From assembly GCF_000379465.1 (NCBI RefSeq), contig NZ_KB905403.1, forward strand, positions 316,452 to 380,451: a stretch of DNA of 64,000 nucleotides. Direction: 5' to 3'. The DNA is from Sciscionella marina DSM 45152 (lineage in GTDB: Bacteria > Actinomycetota > Actinomycetes > Mycobacteriales > Pseudonocardiaceae). A program made the position numbers and the translations under genes. Each line of letters begins with the position of its first letter. Position 1 is the stretch's first letter. The notes under the pieces were generated by a model that made no database searches, had not been told where the DNA came from, and saw nothing but the letters and a program-made list of their open reading frames with translations. Shown here in pieces: positions 1 to 7,254 of this stretch.

Positions 1-563
1 ACGGCTACCCCGGTGTGTCCTCGGGTGTGTCCGGCGAGCGGCACGAGCACCACCTCGGCCGGTATCTCGGAAAGGGGGCGTGTCGCCGCGAATCCGTACC
101 AGGGCTCTCCGGTCGGTTCATGTGGCTGCCACTTCGGGCCGTGTGCGAACTGGACGTGCCGATAGCGCGGTCCGCTTATCTCGCGCAGCTCTTGGGCGTT
201 CGCGTGCACCGTGGCGTGCGGGAAGTCGGCGAGCCCGCCCGCATGGTCCAGGTCGAGGTGGGTCAGCACGATGTGGCGCACGTCCTCGGGTTCATGGCCG
301 AGCGCGCGCACCTGGTGCACTGCCGTCTCGGTCATGGTGGTGCGCACACCCACGGTGTGGACGAAGGATCGGCCCAGCCATGCGGCCGGGCGCTCGACCG
401 CGCCGGTGCCCATTCCGGTCTCCACGAGCACCAGCTCGGATCCGGCCTCGATGAGCAGGCAGTGGCAGACCATCTCGGCCCGCCGCAGCAGGCCGGGTTC
501 TCCGTCGATCAGCTTGCCGCCGAGCGGGCGCATCGTGCCGCAGTTCAGGTGGTGGACTCGCAT
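1..563 (-). CDS. MBL-fold metallo-hydrolase (3' end cut by window edge)
   Basis: The reverse strand reads from an ATG at 563 to the window edge without a stop, giving 187 residues. The protein carries THLDLDHAGG near residues 101-110, the metal-binding HxxxDH signature of the metallo-beta-lactamase fold in its THxDxDH variant, as found in lactonase-like hydrolases. A second metal-ligand His stands in AGHTRGTPG close to the edge. It probably hydrolyses a small ester, lactone or thioester in the cytoplasm; the substrate cannot be told. Its start lies inside the last codons of the TetR gene upstream (19 nt overlap), so the two are one transcript and the regulator probably controls it. The C-terminal part lies outside the window. 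Confidence 0.85.
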   Translation of the reverse strand, partial: MRVHHLNCGTMRPLGGKLIDGEPGLLRRAEMVCHCLLIEAGSELVLVETGMGTGAVERPAAWLGRSFVHTVGVRTTMTETAVHQVRALGHEPEDVRHIVLTHLDLDHAGGLADFPHATVHANAQELREISGPRYRHVQFAHGPKWQPHEPTGEPWYGFAATRPLSEIPAEVVLVPLAGHTRGHTGVA

Positions 564-1129
564 GCCCTCGTCTCCTCGTCCAGGACGGCGCGCAGGTGCG
601 CGCCGACGGTGTGCAGCGGTGTCAGATCGTGGTTGGTCTTGGCGAGCAGCAGTGCGCCCTCGATCGAGGTGAGCACCACGGTGGCGAGCTCGGCGGCCCG
701 TTGGGCAGGCAGGCCGCTCGCGGTCAGCTGTCCTTCGATCGATTCCAGCCAGCCCGCGTAGCTCTGGGCGCAGGCCTGCCGGATCTGCTTGTTGCCGCCC
801 GCGTCGAGTGCGATGGTGGCCAGCGGGCAGCCGTGCTCGAATCCGGATCCGCGCAGGTTCTCGCCGAGGGCTCCGGCCACGGCCGCGACCGCCTCGCCGG
901 GACTCCGGTGTGCCGCGAGGATTCCTTGCAGTCCCTCGCGCAGTCGTTCCCCGGACAGTTGCACGGCTTCGACCGCGAGCTGTTCCTTGCCGCCGGGGAA
1001 GTGGAAGTACAGCGAACCCTTCGGTGCACCACCGGCACTGGTCAGCTGGTTCAGCCCGGTGGCGTGATAACCCCGGCTGCCGAACAGCTCGGCCGCGCTC
1101 TCCAGCATCCGCTCTCTACTGCCGCTCAT
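545..1129 (-). CDS. TetR/AcrR-family transcriptional regulator
   Basis: A 194-residue protein of normal TetR size. The N-terminal helix-turn-helix includes SRGYHATGLNQLTSAGGAPKG at about residues 18-38, followed by SLYFHFPGGKEQL, the standard end of a TetR DNA-binding domain; the GLNQL/GSLYFHF style resembles the LmrA/QacR-type subgroup. The remaining helices form the ligand-binding domain. It is co-transcribed with the downstream MBL-fold hydrolase through a 19-nt overlap. A GACCGGTC core palindrome sits 26 nt upstream of its start and is a likely autoregulatory operator. The ABC-F gene is divergent from it, so that site could also affect ABC-F. The inducer is unknown. Confidence 0.9.
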   Translation of the reverse strand: MSGSRERMLESAAELFGSRGYHATGLNQLTSAGGAPKGSLYFHFPGGKEQLAVEAVQLSGERLREGLQGILAAHRSPGEAVAAVAGALGENLRGSGFEHGCPLATIALDAGGNKQIRQACAQSYAGWLESIEGQLTASGLPAQRAAELATVVLTSIEGALLLAKTNHDLTPLHTVGAHLRAVLDEETRACESTT

Positions 1130-1152
1130 GGCCCGACCGTACGCGAAATATG

Positions 1153-1164
1153 ACGACCGGTCTA
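1153..1164. promoter_or_regulatory. Candidate TetR operator (ACGACCGGTCTA)
   Basis: The core GACCGGTC (1155-1162) is a perfect 8-bp palindrome in the intergenic region between the divergent TetR and ABC-F genes. With flanks it resembles the TAGA-CYGG-TCTA boxes of LmrA/QacR-type regulators (10 of 12 bases symmetrical). Position and family fit suggest autoregulation of the TetR gene; binding is inferred. Confidence 0.45.
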
Positions 1165-1171
1165 GTTAGAT

Positions 1172-1276
1172 ATGGCAAAACCGGATGCGTCCGCGCCGCA
1201 GCGGACGTAATCTGCACGGCATGGACAACCTCCGCTGAACAACGCGCCGAAACGGACGTCTTCGCGGAGGTTTGTC
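1172..1276 (+). promoter_or_regulatory. Attenuator-like leader of the ABC-F gene with micro-ORF MDNLR
   Basis: The leader holds two possible short ORFs: MAKPDASAPQRT (1172-1210) and MDNLR (1221-1238). The MDNLR ORF overlaps AACCTCCGC (1227-1235), the perfect complement of GCGGAGGTT (1264-1272), which contains the ABC-F ribosome-binding site GGAGG (1266-1270). A second stem, CGTCCGC (1188-1194) with GCGGACG (1201-1207), precedes it, and CGGACG at 1253-1258 could compete with its right arm. A TAGATA -10-like element is at 1167-1172. A ribosome stalled on MDNLR would open the long stem and free the site, the known logic of antibiotic-induced translation attenuation of erm and ABC-F genes. No T-tract follows, so translational rather than transcriptional control is favoured. 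Confidence 0.6.
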
Positions 1277-2818
1277 ATGTCTACGAATGCTGTCGTGTGT
1301 TCCCGGCTGGGGTTCGCCTGGCCGGACGGGACCCGGGTGTTGCACGAGCTCGACGCCGCCTTCGGCGCCGGGCGTACCGGCCTGCTCGGGGAGAACGGTT
1401 CCGGGAAGTCCACCCTGCTGCGGTTGATCGCCGGGCAGCTGACGCCGACCTCGGGCTCGGTGCACTCCGATGGCGAGGTCGGCCGGCTGCCCCAGGAACC
1501 GCACCCCGCGGCCACGCTCGCCGAACTGCTCGGCATCGCCGGGAAACGCGCGGCGCTGCAGGCGGTCGAGCGCGGTGACGCTGGGGCGCTCGCGGAGCTC
1601 GGTGAGGACTGGGAGGTCGAGGAGCGCGCCGCGGCGATGCTGCACGAGTTCGGGGTGCCCGCCGAGCTGGACCGGACCGTGGCCACCCTCTCCGGTGGGG
1701 AAACGGTGCTCGCCGGGATCGCGGGCCTGCTGCTGCGCCGTCCCGCGATCACGCTGCTCGACGAGCCGACCAACAACCTGGACCGGGAGGCGCGGGAGCG
1801 GCTCTATGCCGCGGTCGCCGAGTGGCCCGGGGTGCTGCTGGTGGTCAGTCACGACCGGGAACTGCTCGAACGGGTGGACCGGATCGCCGAACTGCGCGCG
1901 GGGCGGCTGCGCACCTTCGCCGGGACGTTCACCGACTACCAAGCGGCCGTCGAGGCCGAGCAGGAGGCCGCGCAGCGCAGGGTGCGCGATGCCAAAGCAG
2001 CGGTGCACCGGGAGAAACGCCAGCTCATCGAGGCCCGCACCAAGCTGGCGCGGCGTGTTCGGTATGCCCATACCGATTTCGCGAACAAGCGCAGGCCGAA
2101 GGTGATCATGAAACTGCGCGCCCAGGAAGCGCAGGTGTCCGCGGGCAAGCACCGGATCATGCAGGAGGGCAAGCTCGCCGATGCCGAATCCGAGCTCGAC
2201 CGCGCGGAGTCCGGGGTACGCGCGCAGGAGCGCATCCGCGTGGACCTGCCGGAGACACGGGTGCCCAGTGGGCAGATCGTGTTCCGGCACGGCGGGCTGC
2301 TGGTGCGCGGACCGGAACGGATCGCGGTGCTCGGTCCGAACGGTTCCGGGAAGACCAGCCTGCTGCGCGCGATCCTCGCCGCCGGTGTTCCGGTGCCTGC
2401 CGGGTACCTGGCGCAGCGGCTGGAGCTGCCCGAGGCGCAGGTGTCGAGTGGGCAGAGCGTGCTGGACACCCTGCGGCGCGCGGCCCCGGAGCTGAGTCCG
2501 CGGCAGGCGCGCGCTGGTCTGGCCCGGTTCCACCTGCGCGGGGACACGGTGGAACTGCCCGCGGCCGCGCTCTCCGGTGGGCAACGGTTCCGGCTGGCCA
2601 TGGCCTGTCTGCTGCTCACCGCGCCCGCGCCCCGGTTACTGCTGCTCGACGAGCCGACCAACAACCTGGATCTGGCCAGTGTGGAGCAGCTGACCGAGGC
2701 GCTGGCCGGGTTTCGCGGCGCCCTGCTCGTGGCCGGTCACGACGAGGCGTTCCTCGAGGACATCGGGGTGACAAGGCGATGGTGCGTGCGCGCGGGCCGG
2801 GTCAGCGATTCGGGCTGA
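1277..2818 (+). CDS. ABC-F family ATPase (antibiotic-resistance/ribosome-protection type candidate)
   Basis: A 513-residue protein with two ABC ATPase domains and no membrane segment, the layout of ABC-F proteins that act at the ribosomal E site. Domain 1 has Walker A GENGSGKST (about 39-47), signature LSGGE (about 137) and Walker B LLDEPTNNLD (about 161-170). A charged interdomain linker of about 90 residues, rich in Arg, Lys and Glu, follows. Domain 2 has Walker A GPNGSGKTS (about 353), LSGGQ (about 431) and LLLLDEPTNNLD (about 454). The start is set by GGAGG six bases upstream. Housekeeping EttA-like functions remain possible, but the stem that sequesters the ribosome-binding site argues for an inducible resistance role. 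Its end overlaps the convergent next gene by 17 bp. Confidence 0.9.
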   Translation: MSTNAVVCSRLGFAWPDGTRVLHELDAAFGAGRTGLLGENGSGKSTLLRLIAGQLTPTSGSVHSDGEVGRLPQEPHPAATLAELLGIAGKRAALQAVERGDAGALAELGEDWEVEERAAAMLHEFGVPAELDRTVATLSGGETVLAGIAGLLLRRPAITLLDEPTNNLDREARERLYAAVAEWPGVLLVVSHDRELLERVDRIAELRAGRLRTFAGTFTDYQAAVEAEQEAAQRRVRDAKAAVHREKRQLIEARTKLARRVRYAHTDFANKRRPKVIMKLRAQEAQVSAGKHRIMQEGKLADAESELDRAESGVRAQERIRVDLPETRVPSGQIVFRHGGLLVRGPERIAVLGPNGSGKTSLLRAILAAGVPVPAGYLAQRLELPEAQVSSGQSVLDTLRRAAPELSPRQARAGLARFHLRGDTVELPAAALSGGQRFRLAMACLLLTAPAPRLLLLDEPTNNLDLASVEQLTEALAGFRGALLVAGHDEAFLEDIGVTRRWCVRAGRVSDSG

Positions 2819-3344
2819 GCGCGCCGATCAGCTCGCGGAACCGTTCGAGTCGCCGCCTGCCCTGCACCAGCAGCGCCGGATCGCCGTCCTGCTGGTGCAC
2901 CGGGCGGCTGCCGACGCCGAGCTCACGCAGCGCGGCCGCGAGCGGGTCATGGGTCTGCGGGGCCTCGGGGTCCAGGGTGAGCCGGTAGCCGCGCTCGGTC
3001 TCCGCGCCCGCGGCCAGCGCCCACAGCCGCAGCGCGGCCCCGTCCAGCCGGAACTGTTCGGGGACGGACTTCTGCGCGCCCTCGCACCAGCTGGCCGCGA
3101 GGGTGGCCAGATCGGTGCGAAACGGGGTGCGCAAACGTTTGTCTCCATCGTTCGCGCTCGTCACTCCGCGGGCCGCGAACTCGGCGCGCAGTGCGGAGAG
3201 CCGCCAGCGCTGATCCACCGGGACCGACAACCGGCCCGCCGTGCCCTTGCCGAACAGCTCCGCGGTGCCCGCCCCACACAGCACCCCGGCCAGATCGGCG
3301 GGCCGCGGTGGGTTGGCCTCCGCGGAGAACAACGACATCTGCAC
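2802..3344 (-). CDS. Conserved hypothetical protein, probable SOS-regulated gene
   Basis: 180 residues, beginning MQMSLFSAEA. No catalytic motif is recognised. Visible features are a basic, leucine-rich segment around WRLSALRAEFAARG, a WALAAG segment in the second half, and an Arg-rich C-terminal helix (GRRRLERFRELIG). It looks like a soluble cytoplasmic protein. The likely start is a leaderless GTG at 3344: the reverse strand shows TAAGCT six bases upstream (an ATG at 3338 is the alternative). A near-perfect actinobacterial SOS box overlaps that promoter, which points to LexA repression and induction by DNA damage. Function unknown; a DNA-repair-associated role is only inferred from the box. 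Confidence 0.75.
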   Translation of the reverse strand: MQMSLFSAEANPPRPADLAGVLCGAGTAELFGKGTAGRLSVPVDQRWRLSALRAEFAARGVTSANDGDKRLRTPFRTDLATLAASWCEGAQKSVPEQFRLDGAALRLWALAAGAETERGYRLTLDPEAPQTHDPLAAALRELGVGSRPVHQQDGDPALLVQGRRRLERFRELIGALSPNR

Positions 3345-3354
3345 GCGGGCAGCT

Positions 3355-3370
3355 TAGAACATACGTTCGA
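3355..3370. promoter_or_regulatory. LexA/SOS box
   Basis: The sequence TAGAACATACGTTCGA matches the actinobacterial SOS box TCGAAC-N4-GTTCGA at 11 of 12 specified bases. It overlaps the -10 hexamer TAAGCT (reverse strand, 3351-3356) of the conserved hypothetical gene ending at 2802, where a bound LexA would block RNA polymerase. Confidence 0.65.
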
Positions 3371-3393
3371 TCAGTCAACCACTGTCCGGGGGG

Positions 3394-3937
3394 TCACCAG
3401 GGGATCGAGCCCTCTTCATCGAAGAATCCGCCGCGCGGTCCGCCGTCCGACAGGGTGGCGAGCCGGATCGCGATCGCGGTTCCCTGTTCGGGGGTGCGGG
3501 ATGCGGCGAATCCGGTGAACTCGGTGGCCACATAGCCTGGGCAGCCGGTATTCACCAGGATGTTCGTCTCGGCGAGGCGGCGGGCGTACTGCGCCGTGAT
3601 GCTGTTGAGCATCGTCTTCGATGGCGCGTACGCGGCCAGCTGCGGGCCGGTATGCAGGCCCAGTGCGCCCATGTTGCTGGACATGTTGACGATGCGCGGG
3701 GATTCGGCCCTGTGCAGCAGCGGGAGCATCGCGTTCGTCACCCGGACGACCCCGAACACGTTCGTGTCCAGGACGGTGCGCAGGACGTCGAGGTCCAGCG
3801 TGGTCGGGTCCTGCGCGCCGTTGTCCGCCCGGCCTCCGATGCCCGCGTTGTTGACCAGCACATCGAGCCGCCCGGTCGTCTGCTCGATGTTTGCCGCGGC
3901 CGCTTCGGCGCTGTCCTCGGAGGTGACATCGAGAGCT
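3394..3937 (-). pseudogene. SDR-family oxidoreductase, N-terminally truncated
   Basis: The readable part contains the NNAG structural motif (LVNNAGIGG), a catalytic Ser region (NMSSNMGAL), the YxxxK active site as YAPSK, and the C-terminal part including NTGCPGYVATEFTG. The first 60 or so residues with the TGxxxGxG cofactor loop are missing: homology begins at LDVTSEDSAEAA, and a TGA stands in frame immediately upstream. The break is at about 3931-3937, exactly where the remnant of a divergent LysR gene begins on the other strand. Without the NAD(P)-binding glycine motif it cannot work as an oxidoreductase. A 155-residue internal start at 3861 exists but would give only half a domain. Confidence 0.8.
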
Positions 3938-4283
3938 CACCCTCGTCGAGGTCAGCGAGGTTCCGGGGCTGCCGATCGCGCGCTGGCCCCGGCTGGACGG
4001 TTCCTATCCGGACGGGCCGGGCCCGGAGGTGCGCACCCAGTCACAGCTCGCCCAGCTCGTGGCGCTCGGCAGGACGCTGCTGGTGATTCCCGCCTCCAGC
4101 CGGGGCTGGCAGTGGCCCGAACACGTCGCGGTGCCCGTCGTAGACGCCCCGGAAGTCACCACGGTGCTCGCCTGGCAGCCGAGCAGCCGCGCCCCGGAGC
4201 TCGCCGCGCTGGTCCGCGCCGCGAGCCAACTCAGTTCGAAACCAGCACAGCTCAGTCCGGGGACGGCAGGTGGGCAAGGGTGA
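3930..4283 (+). pseudogene. LysR-type regulator, C-terminal fragment only
   Basis: The forward frame from about 3930 to the TGA at 4283 encodes the last third of a LysR substrate-binding domain: ELTLVEVSEVPGLPIARWP, then VRTQSQLAQLVALGRTLLVIP, then a WQWPEHVAVPVV segment. This is the usual end of LysR regulators that sit next to SDR genes. The HTH domain and the first half of the effector domain are absent. The fragment is joined head to head with the truncated SDR, as expected if one deletion removed both 5' ends and the shared promoter. Its tail overlaps the convergent GntR gene by 32 bp. Confidence 0.75.
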
Positions 4284-4941
4284 AGTCGCGGACCGCCTCG
4301 ATGTGTGCCACGGTCAGTTCCTGTGCGGATATCGCGTCGCGGTTGTCGATGGCCGCGGCGATGTGTTCGCACTCGTCGGCGATCCGGGTGAGCATTCGCG
4401 GATCGTTCTGCAGTGCCCGCCAGGTGATGCCGCGCGGTACCTTGCGGTAGAGGGCATCGGAGATCCCTTGTAGCTGGCTGTTGCCCGCCGCCTCGAAGAT
4501 CGTCCGGTGGAAGCTCCCGTAGGAGCGCTGCCATTGCGCGGCCGCGGCCTCGGGGTCCCCGCCGTCCCGGATCATCCGCACGAGCTCGCGGAGCTCGGCG
4601 ACCGAGTCCCGCAGTCGCCGCAGCTGCGCCTCGGTGATCCGTTCCGCGGCGAGTGCGACGGCGCGCCCTTCCAGCAGCTCGCGTACCTCGACCACTTCCA
4701 TGATCTCCCGGTACGAGGGGACACGGACCCGGAATCCGCGGTTGGGCACCCGTTCCAGCACGCCGATCGCCTCGAGCCGGTTCAGCGCGAGGCTCACCGG
4801 GGTCCGGCTCACGTTGTGCTCCGCGGCCACCTTGGCCTGGCGGATCCAGCCGCCGAGCGGGATCTCCCCGTTGGCGATCCGATCGCCGAGCGAGATTGTC
4901 AGCTCTTCGACGACCTGCGGGGTGTGGCCGCTTTCCGCCAA
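4252..4941 (-). CDS. GntR-family regulator, FCD (FadR-like) subfamily
   Basis: 229 residues, typical of the FadR/FCD subgroup. The N-terminal winged helix-turn-helix shows the signature VSRTPVSLALNRLEAIGVLE (about 45-64) followed by the wing. The C-terminal all-helical FCD domain contains FHRTIFEAAGN and a later His (CEHIAAAI) of the metal/ligand pocket. It is transcribed divergently from the FAD monooxygenase, and a palindromic ATTGCATGCAAT box lies between them. It is probably a ligand-released repressor of the monooxygenase and of itself. The ligand is unknown, perhaps an aromatic or carboxylic acid substrate of the monooxygenase. Confidence 0.92.
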   Translation of the reverse strand: MAESGHTPQVVEELTISLGDRIANGEIPLGGWIRQAKVAAEHNVSRTPVSLALNRLEAIGVLERVPNRGFRVRVPSYREIMEVVEVRELLEGRAVALAAERITEAQLRRLRDSVAELRELVRMIRDGGDPEAAAAQWQRSYGSFHRTIFEAAGNSQLQGISDALYRKVPRGITWRALQNDPRMLTRIADECEHIAAAIDNRDAISAQELTVAHIEAVRDFTLAHLPSPD

Positions 4942-5035
4942 TGCCGCCTCCCAAATCGCCGCTCGTCCGGGTGCCGGACCGAGATCACATCATCGATAGT
5001 CGAACACGGGCAAGATTTCATGCACACTGAAGTTG

Positions 5036-5047
5036 ATTGCATGCAAT
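5036..5047. promoter_or_regulatory. GntR/FCD operator candidate (ATTGCATGCAAT)
   Basis: A perfect 12-bp palindrome in the divergent promoter region, 22 bp before the monooxygenase start. It has the form of FCD-type GntR operators (TTGTATACAA-like). A related half-element, TTTCATGCAC, lies about 20 bp upstream (5016-5025). The position fits repression of the monooxygenase by the neighbouring GntR protein. Confidence 0.6.
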
Positions 5048-5068
5048 TTATCGAGAGGAGTGATCGCC

Positions 5069-6184
5069 ATGGCCATCTTGATCAGTGGGGCCAGCATCGC
5101 GGGCCTGAGCGCGGCGCAGCGGTTCGCCGCGCTCGGCGCCGAGGTCACCGTCGTGGAGCGGGCACCGAGCTTGCGCAGGCACGGGGCGCCGATCGATGTG
5201 CGGGGCGATGCCCTGGATGTGGCGGCCAGGATGGGCATCCGGGACGCCCTGGTCGCGCACGAGACCGGTGCGGCTCAGCGGACGGCGTTCACCCATCTCG
5301 TGGATGCGGAAGGGGTCCGGGTCGGCACACTGCCCACCGAGCTCCCGCAACTGAGCTCGGATGATCTGGAGCTGTTCCGCGAGGACCTCATCGACATCCT
5401 GTACGGATCCGTCGACCCCAAGGTCACCTTCGTGTTCGAGGACTCCATCCAGGAGCTGACCGACACCGGTGCGGCGGTGCAGGTCCGGTTCGCCAGCGGC
5501 CGCACGGGCAGCTACGAACTGCTGATCGGGGCGGACGGAATCCACTCCACCACGCGGCGGCTGTTGTTCGGGCCGGAGCGGCGGTACCGGCGTCATCTCG
5601 GCGTGTACTACGGAATCCTCTCCTTCCCGGACGAACTCGGTGCCGATGGCGAGACCTATGTGTACAGCGAGCCCGGCCGCTCTGCCCTCATCAGTGACTA
5701 CGCGAGGTGGACGGGCGGCGGTTTCACTTTCCTGTCCCCGGAAATCCCGCACGACTACCACGATGTGGAGCAGCAGCGCCAGATCGTGCTGGACGCCTAC
5801 TCCGAGGTGCGCGGGTGGAAAATTCCCGAAATGCTCGAGGCGCTGAAGAACTCCGGGGACTTCTACTTCGATTCGGCCAGCCAGATCCACATGGACGGCT
5901 GGTCCCGAGGGCGCGTGGTGCTGCTCGGCGACTCGGCCTTCGCGCCATCGTTCTTCTCCGGCCAGGGAACCCCGCTGGCCATGATCGGCGCGGACATCCT
6001 GGCCGCCGAATGGGCGAGCTGTGAGGGCGATCTGGAGAAGGCGTTCGGCCGCTACGAGGAAGCGATGCGCCCGCTGGTGTCCGTCGCGCAGGACGGGGTC
6101 CCCGAGGCGCGCGACCGGGTCGTCCCGGCCAGCTGGGAAGCGATCGAGGAGCGCAACCGGCAGTGGCCGCCCAAGCTCGACTGA
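5069..6184 (+). CDS. FAD-dependent monooxygenase (aromatic hydroxylase type)
   Basis: 371 residues from the ATG at 5069, chosen over an upstream in-frame start because GAGAGGAG lies 8 nt before it and the protein then begins at its Rossmann strand. Group A flavoprotein monooxygenase features are complete: the FAD-binding loop ISGASIAGLSAA (residues 4-15), the DG motif region LLIGADGIHSTTR, and the GD motif LLGDSAFAPSFFSGQGT that binds the FAD ribityl chain. These enzymes use NAD(P)H and O2 to hydroxylate or inactivate small aromatic or polycyclic compounds; TetX-like antibiotic-modifying enzymes belong here. The substrate is not determinable. It is divergent from and probably controlled by the GntR regulator. 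Confidence 0.9.
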   Translation: MAILISGASIAGLSAAQRFAALGAEVTVVERAPSLRRHGAPIDVRGDALDVAARMGIRDALVAHETGAAQRTAFTHLVDAEGVRVGTLPTELPQLSSDDLELFREDLIDILYGSVDPKVTFVFEDSIQELTDTGAAVQVRFASGRTGSYELLIGADGIHSTTRRLLFGPERRYRRHLGVYYGILSFPDELGADGETYVYSEPGRSALISDYARWTGGGFTFLSPEIPHDYHDVEQQRQIVLDAYSEVRGWKIPEMLEALKNSGDFYFDSASQIHMDGWSRGRVVLLGDSAFAPSFFSGQGTPLAMIGADILAAEWASCEGDLEKAFGRYEEAMRPLVSVAQDGVPEARDRVVPASWEAIEERNRQWPPKLD

Positions 6185-6251
6185 CCCCAGTGGTGCGGCG
6201 CCGGAACGGGTGCCGGGCGCAGCCGCAGTCCGTCCTGGCGCGGCGCCCGGG

Positions 6252-6718
6252 TCAGGCACGATTCCGGGACACGAACCAGCCGGGCGACCACAGCCGCAGC
6301 GTTGTCCCGGCCGCCTTTCCGGTGTGTTCCGGATACGGCAGATCGGTATCGCGCGCCACGCGCCCGTCGCGCTCGGCACGGATCCGGTGGCGGGCCTCGT
6401 GATCGCGGGTCAGCAGGTACAGCGCCGAGGTCGCCATCCGGCGCATTTCCGGGGAAACGGCGATGATCTGGCCAGCGGACCAGGAATCCAGCACTCCTCG
6501 TTCCGCGTGCTGCGCCGCTCGGCGGCCTCGGGGAAGCGCAACACTCCCGGTTCCGGCGCGCTCCCGCGGAACGCCCGGTCGTCCAGCATCCGGGTGGCCA
6601 GCCCCGGGTCGCGCAGCAGCGGCACCAGGTGATCGAGGGCCGGGACCGCGGTGGGAATGCCCGACTGCCCGGGCGTGGCGGCGCCTCCTTCGCAGGATCG
6701 CCTCGGCCGTGCCCGCAT
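6252..6718 (-). pseudogene. Frameshifted gene of unknown function
   Basis: Two reverse-strand frames each show coding-like composition and join end to end. One frame runs ALDHLVPLLRDPGLATRML through FPEAAERRSTRNEE; the other continues VLDSWSAGQIIAVSPEM through TLRLWSPGWF to the stop at 6252. The shift falls near 6494-6500. A candidate ATG is at 6718 but its first 20 codons are compositionally weaker. The family is not recognised. This is either a decayed gene or a single-base sequencing error; both would look like this. Confidence 0.45.
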
Positions 6719-6772
6719 CGCGCCGCCGGGGTGACCGCGCGTTCTGCTCGGGGGAACAGGTACGGGGATGCC

Positions 6773-6778
6773 TATATT
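6773..6778 (+). promoter_or_regulatory. -10 element of a leaderless promoter
   Basis: TATATT ends eight bases before the ATG of the HTH protein at 6787. No Shine-Dalgarno sequence precedes that ATG, so the message probably starts at or very near the start codon. Confidence 0.5.
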
Positions 6779-6786
6779 GGACGGCG

Positions 6787-7209
6787 ATGACGGAGGAAAT
6801 GTATTCGGTCGAGCAGGTCGCGGAACGCCTCGGCCTGCATGTGCGCACCGTGCGCGCCTACATCCGCTCGGGCAAACTCGCGGCGGTGCGCATCGGCAAG
6901 CAGTACCGGATCGCGCGCGCCGACCTCGAGGCACTGACCGGCCGGACCGGTGCGCGACCGGATTCCTCGATCGAGGTGTCCAGCATCGTGCAGATCGAGG
7001 GTGTGGACACCGGTGCCGCGGACCGCATCGGCACCCTCGTGCTCACCGCGGTGAACACCGGGCGCGGGCAGGGCGATCCGCTGCAGGTGCAGACGGTGCA
7101 TGATCCCGAGCGGGAGCGGCTGAAGATCGTGTTGTTCGGTGCTCCGGCGGCGAGCGCCGAAGTGCTCCGGCTGATCGACGAGGTGCTCCCCGGGATACTC
7201 CGGGACTGA
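6787..7209 (+). CDS. Excisionase-type HTH DNA-binding protein
   Basis: 140 residues from a leaderless ATG at 6787. The N-terminal 50 residues form an HTH of the MerR/excisionase (HTH_17) type: YSVEQVAERLGLHVRTVRAY, then IRSGKLAAVRIGKQYRIARADL. The rest, with SSIVQIEGVDTGAADRIGTL and a C-terminal IDEVLPGIL, looks like a small ligand-binding or dimerisation domain. No phage or integrase gene is near, so a stand-alone regulator is likelier than a true excisionase. An upstream in-frame extension to 6463 overlaps the reverse-strand remnant and is not supported. Confidence 0.8.
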   Translation: MTEEMYSVEQVAERLGLHVRTVRAYIRSGKLAAVRIGKQYRIARADLEALTGRTGARPDSSIEVSSIVQIEGVDTGAADRIGTLVLTAVNTGRGQGDPLQVQTVHDPERERLKIVLFGAPAASAEVLRLIDEVLPGILRD

Positions 7210-7254
7210 CCGGTATTCCGGGGAGCGGTGCCGCGTGGTTCAGCGGTTTCGGGC

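Noticed and set aside
1172..1210. MAKPDASAPQRT as the regulatory peptide of the ABC-F leader
   Set aside because: It lies over the probable -10 element and has no ribosome-binding site; MDNLR is better placed relative to the stem, so it was preferred.
6787..7209. Excisionase of an integrated element
   Set aside because: No integrase, att repeats or phage genes are near; the HTH type also occurs in chromosomal regulators.
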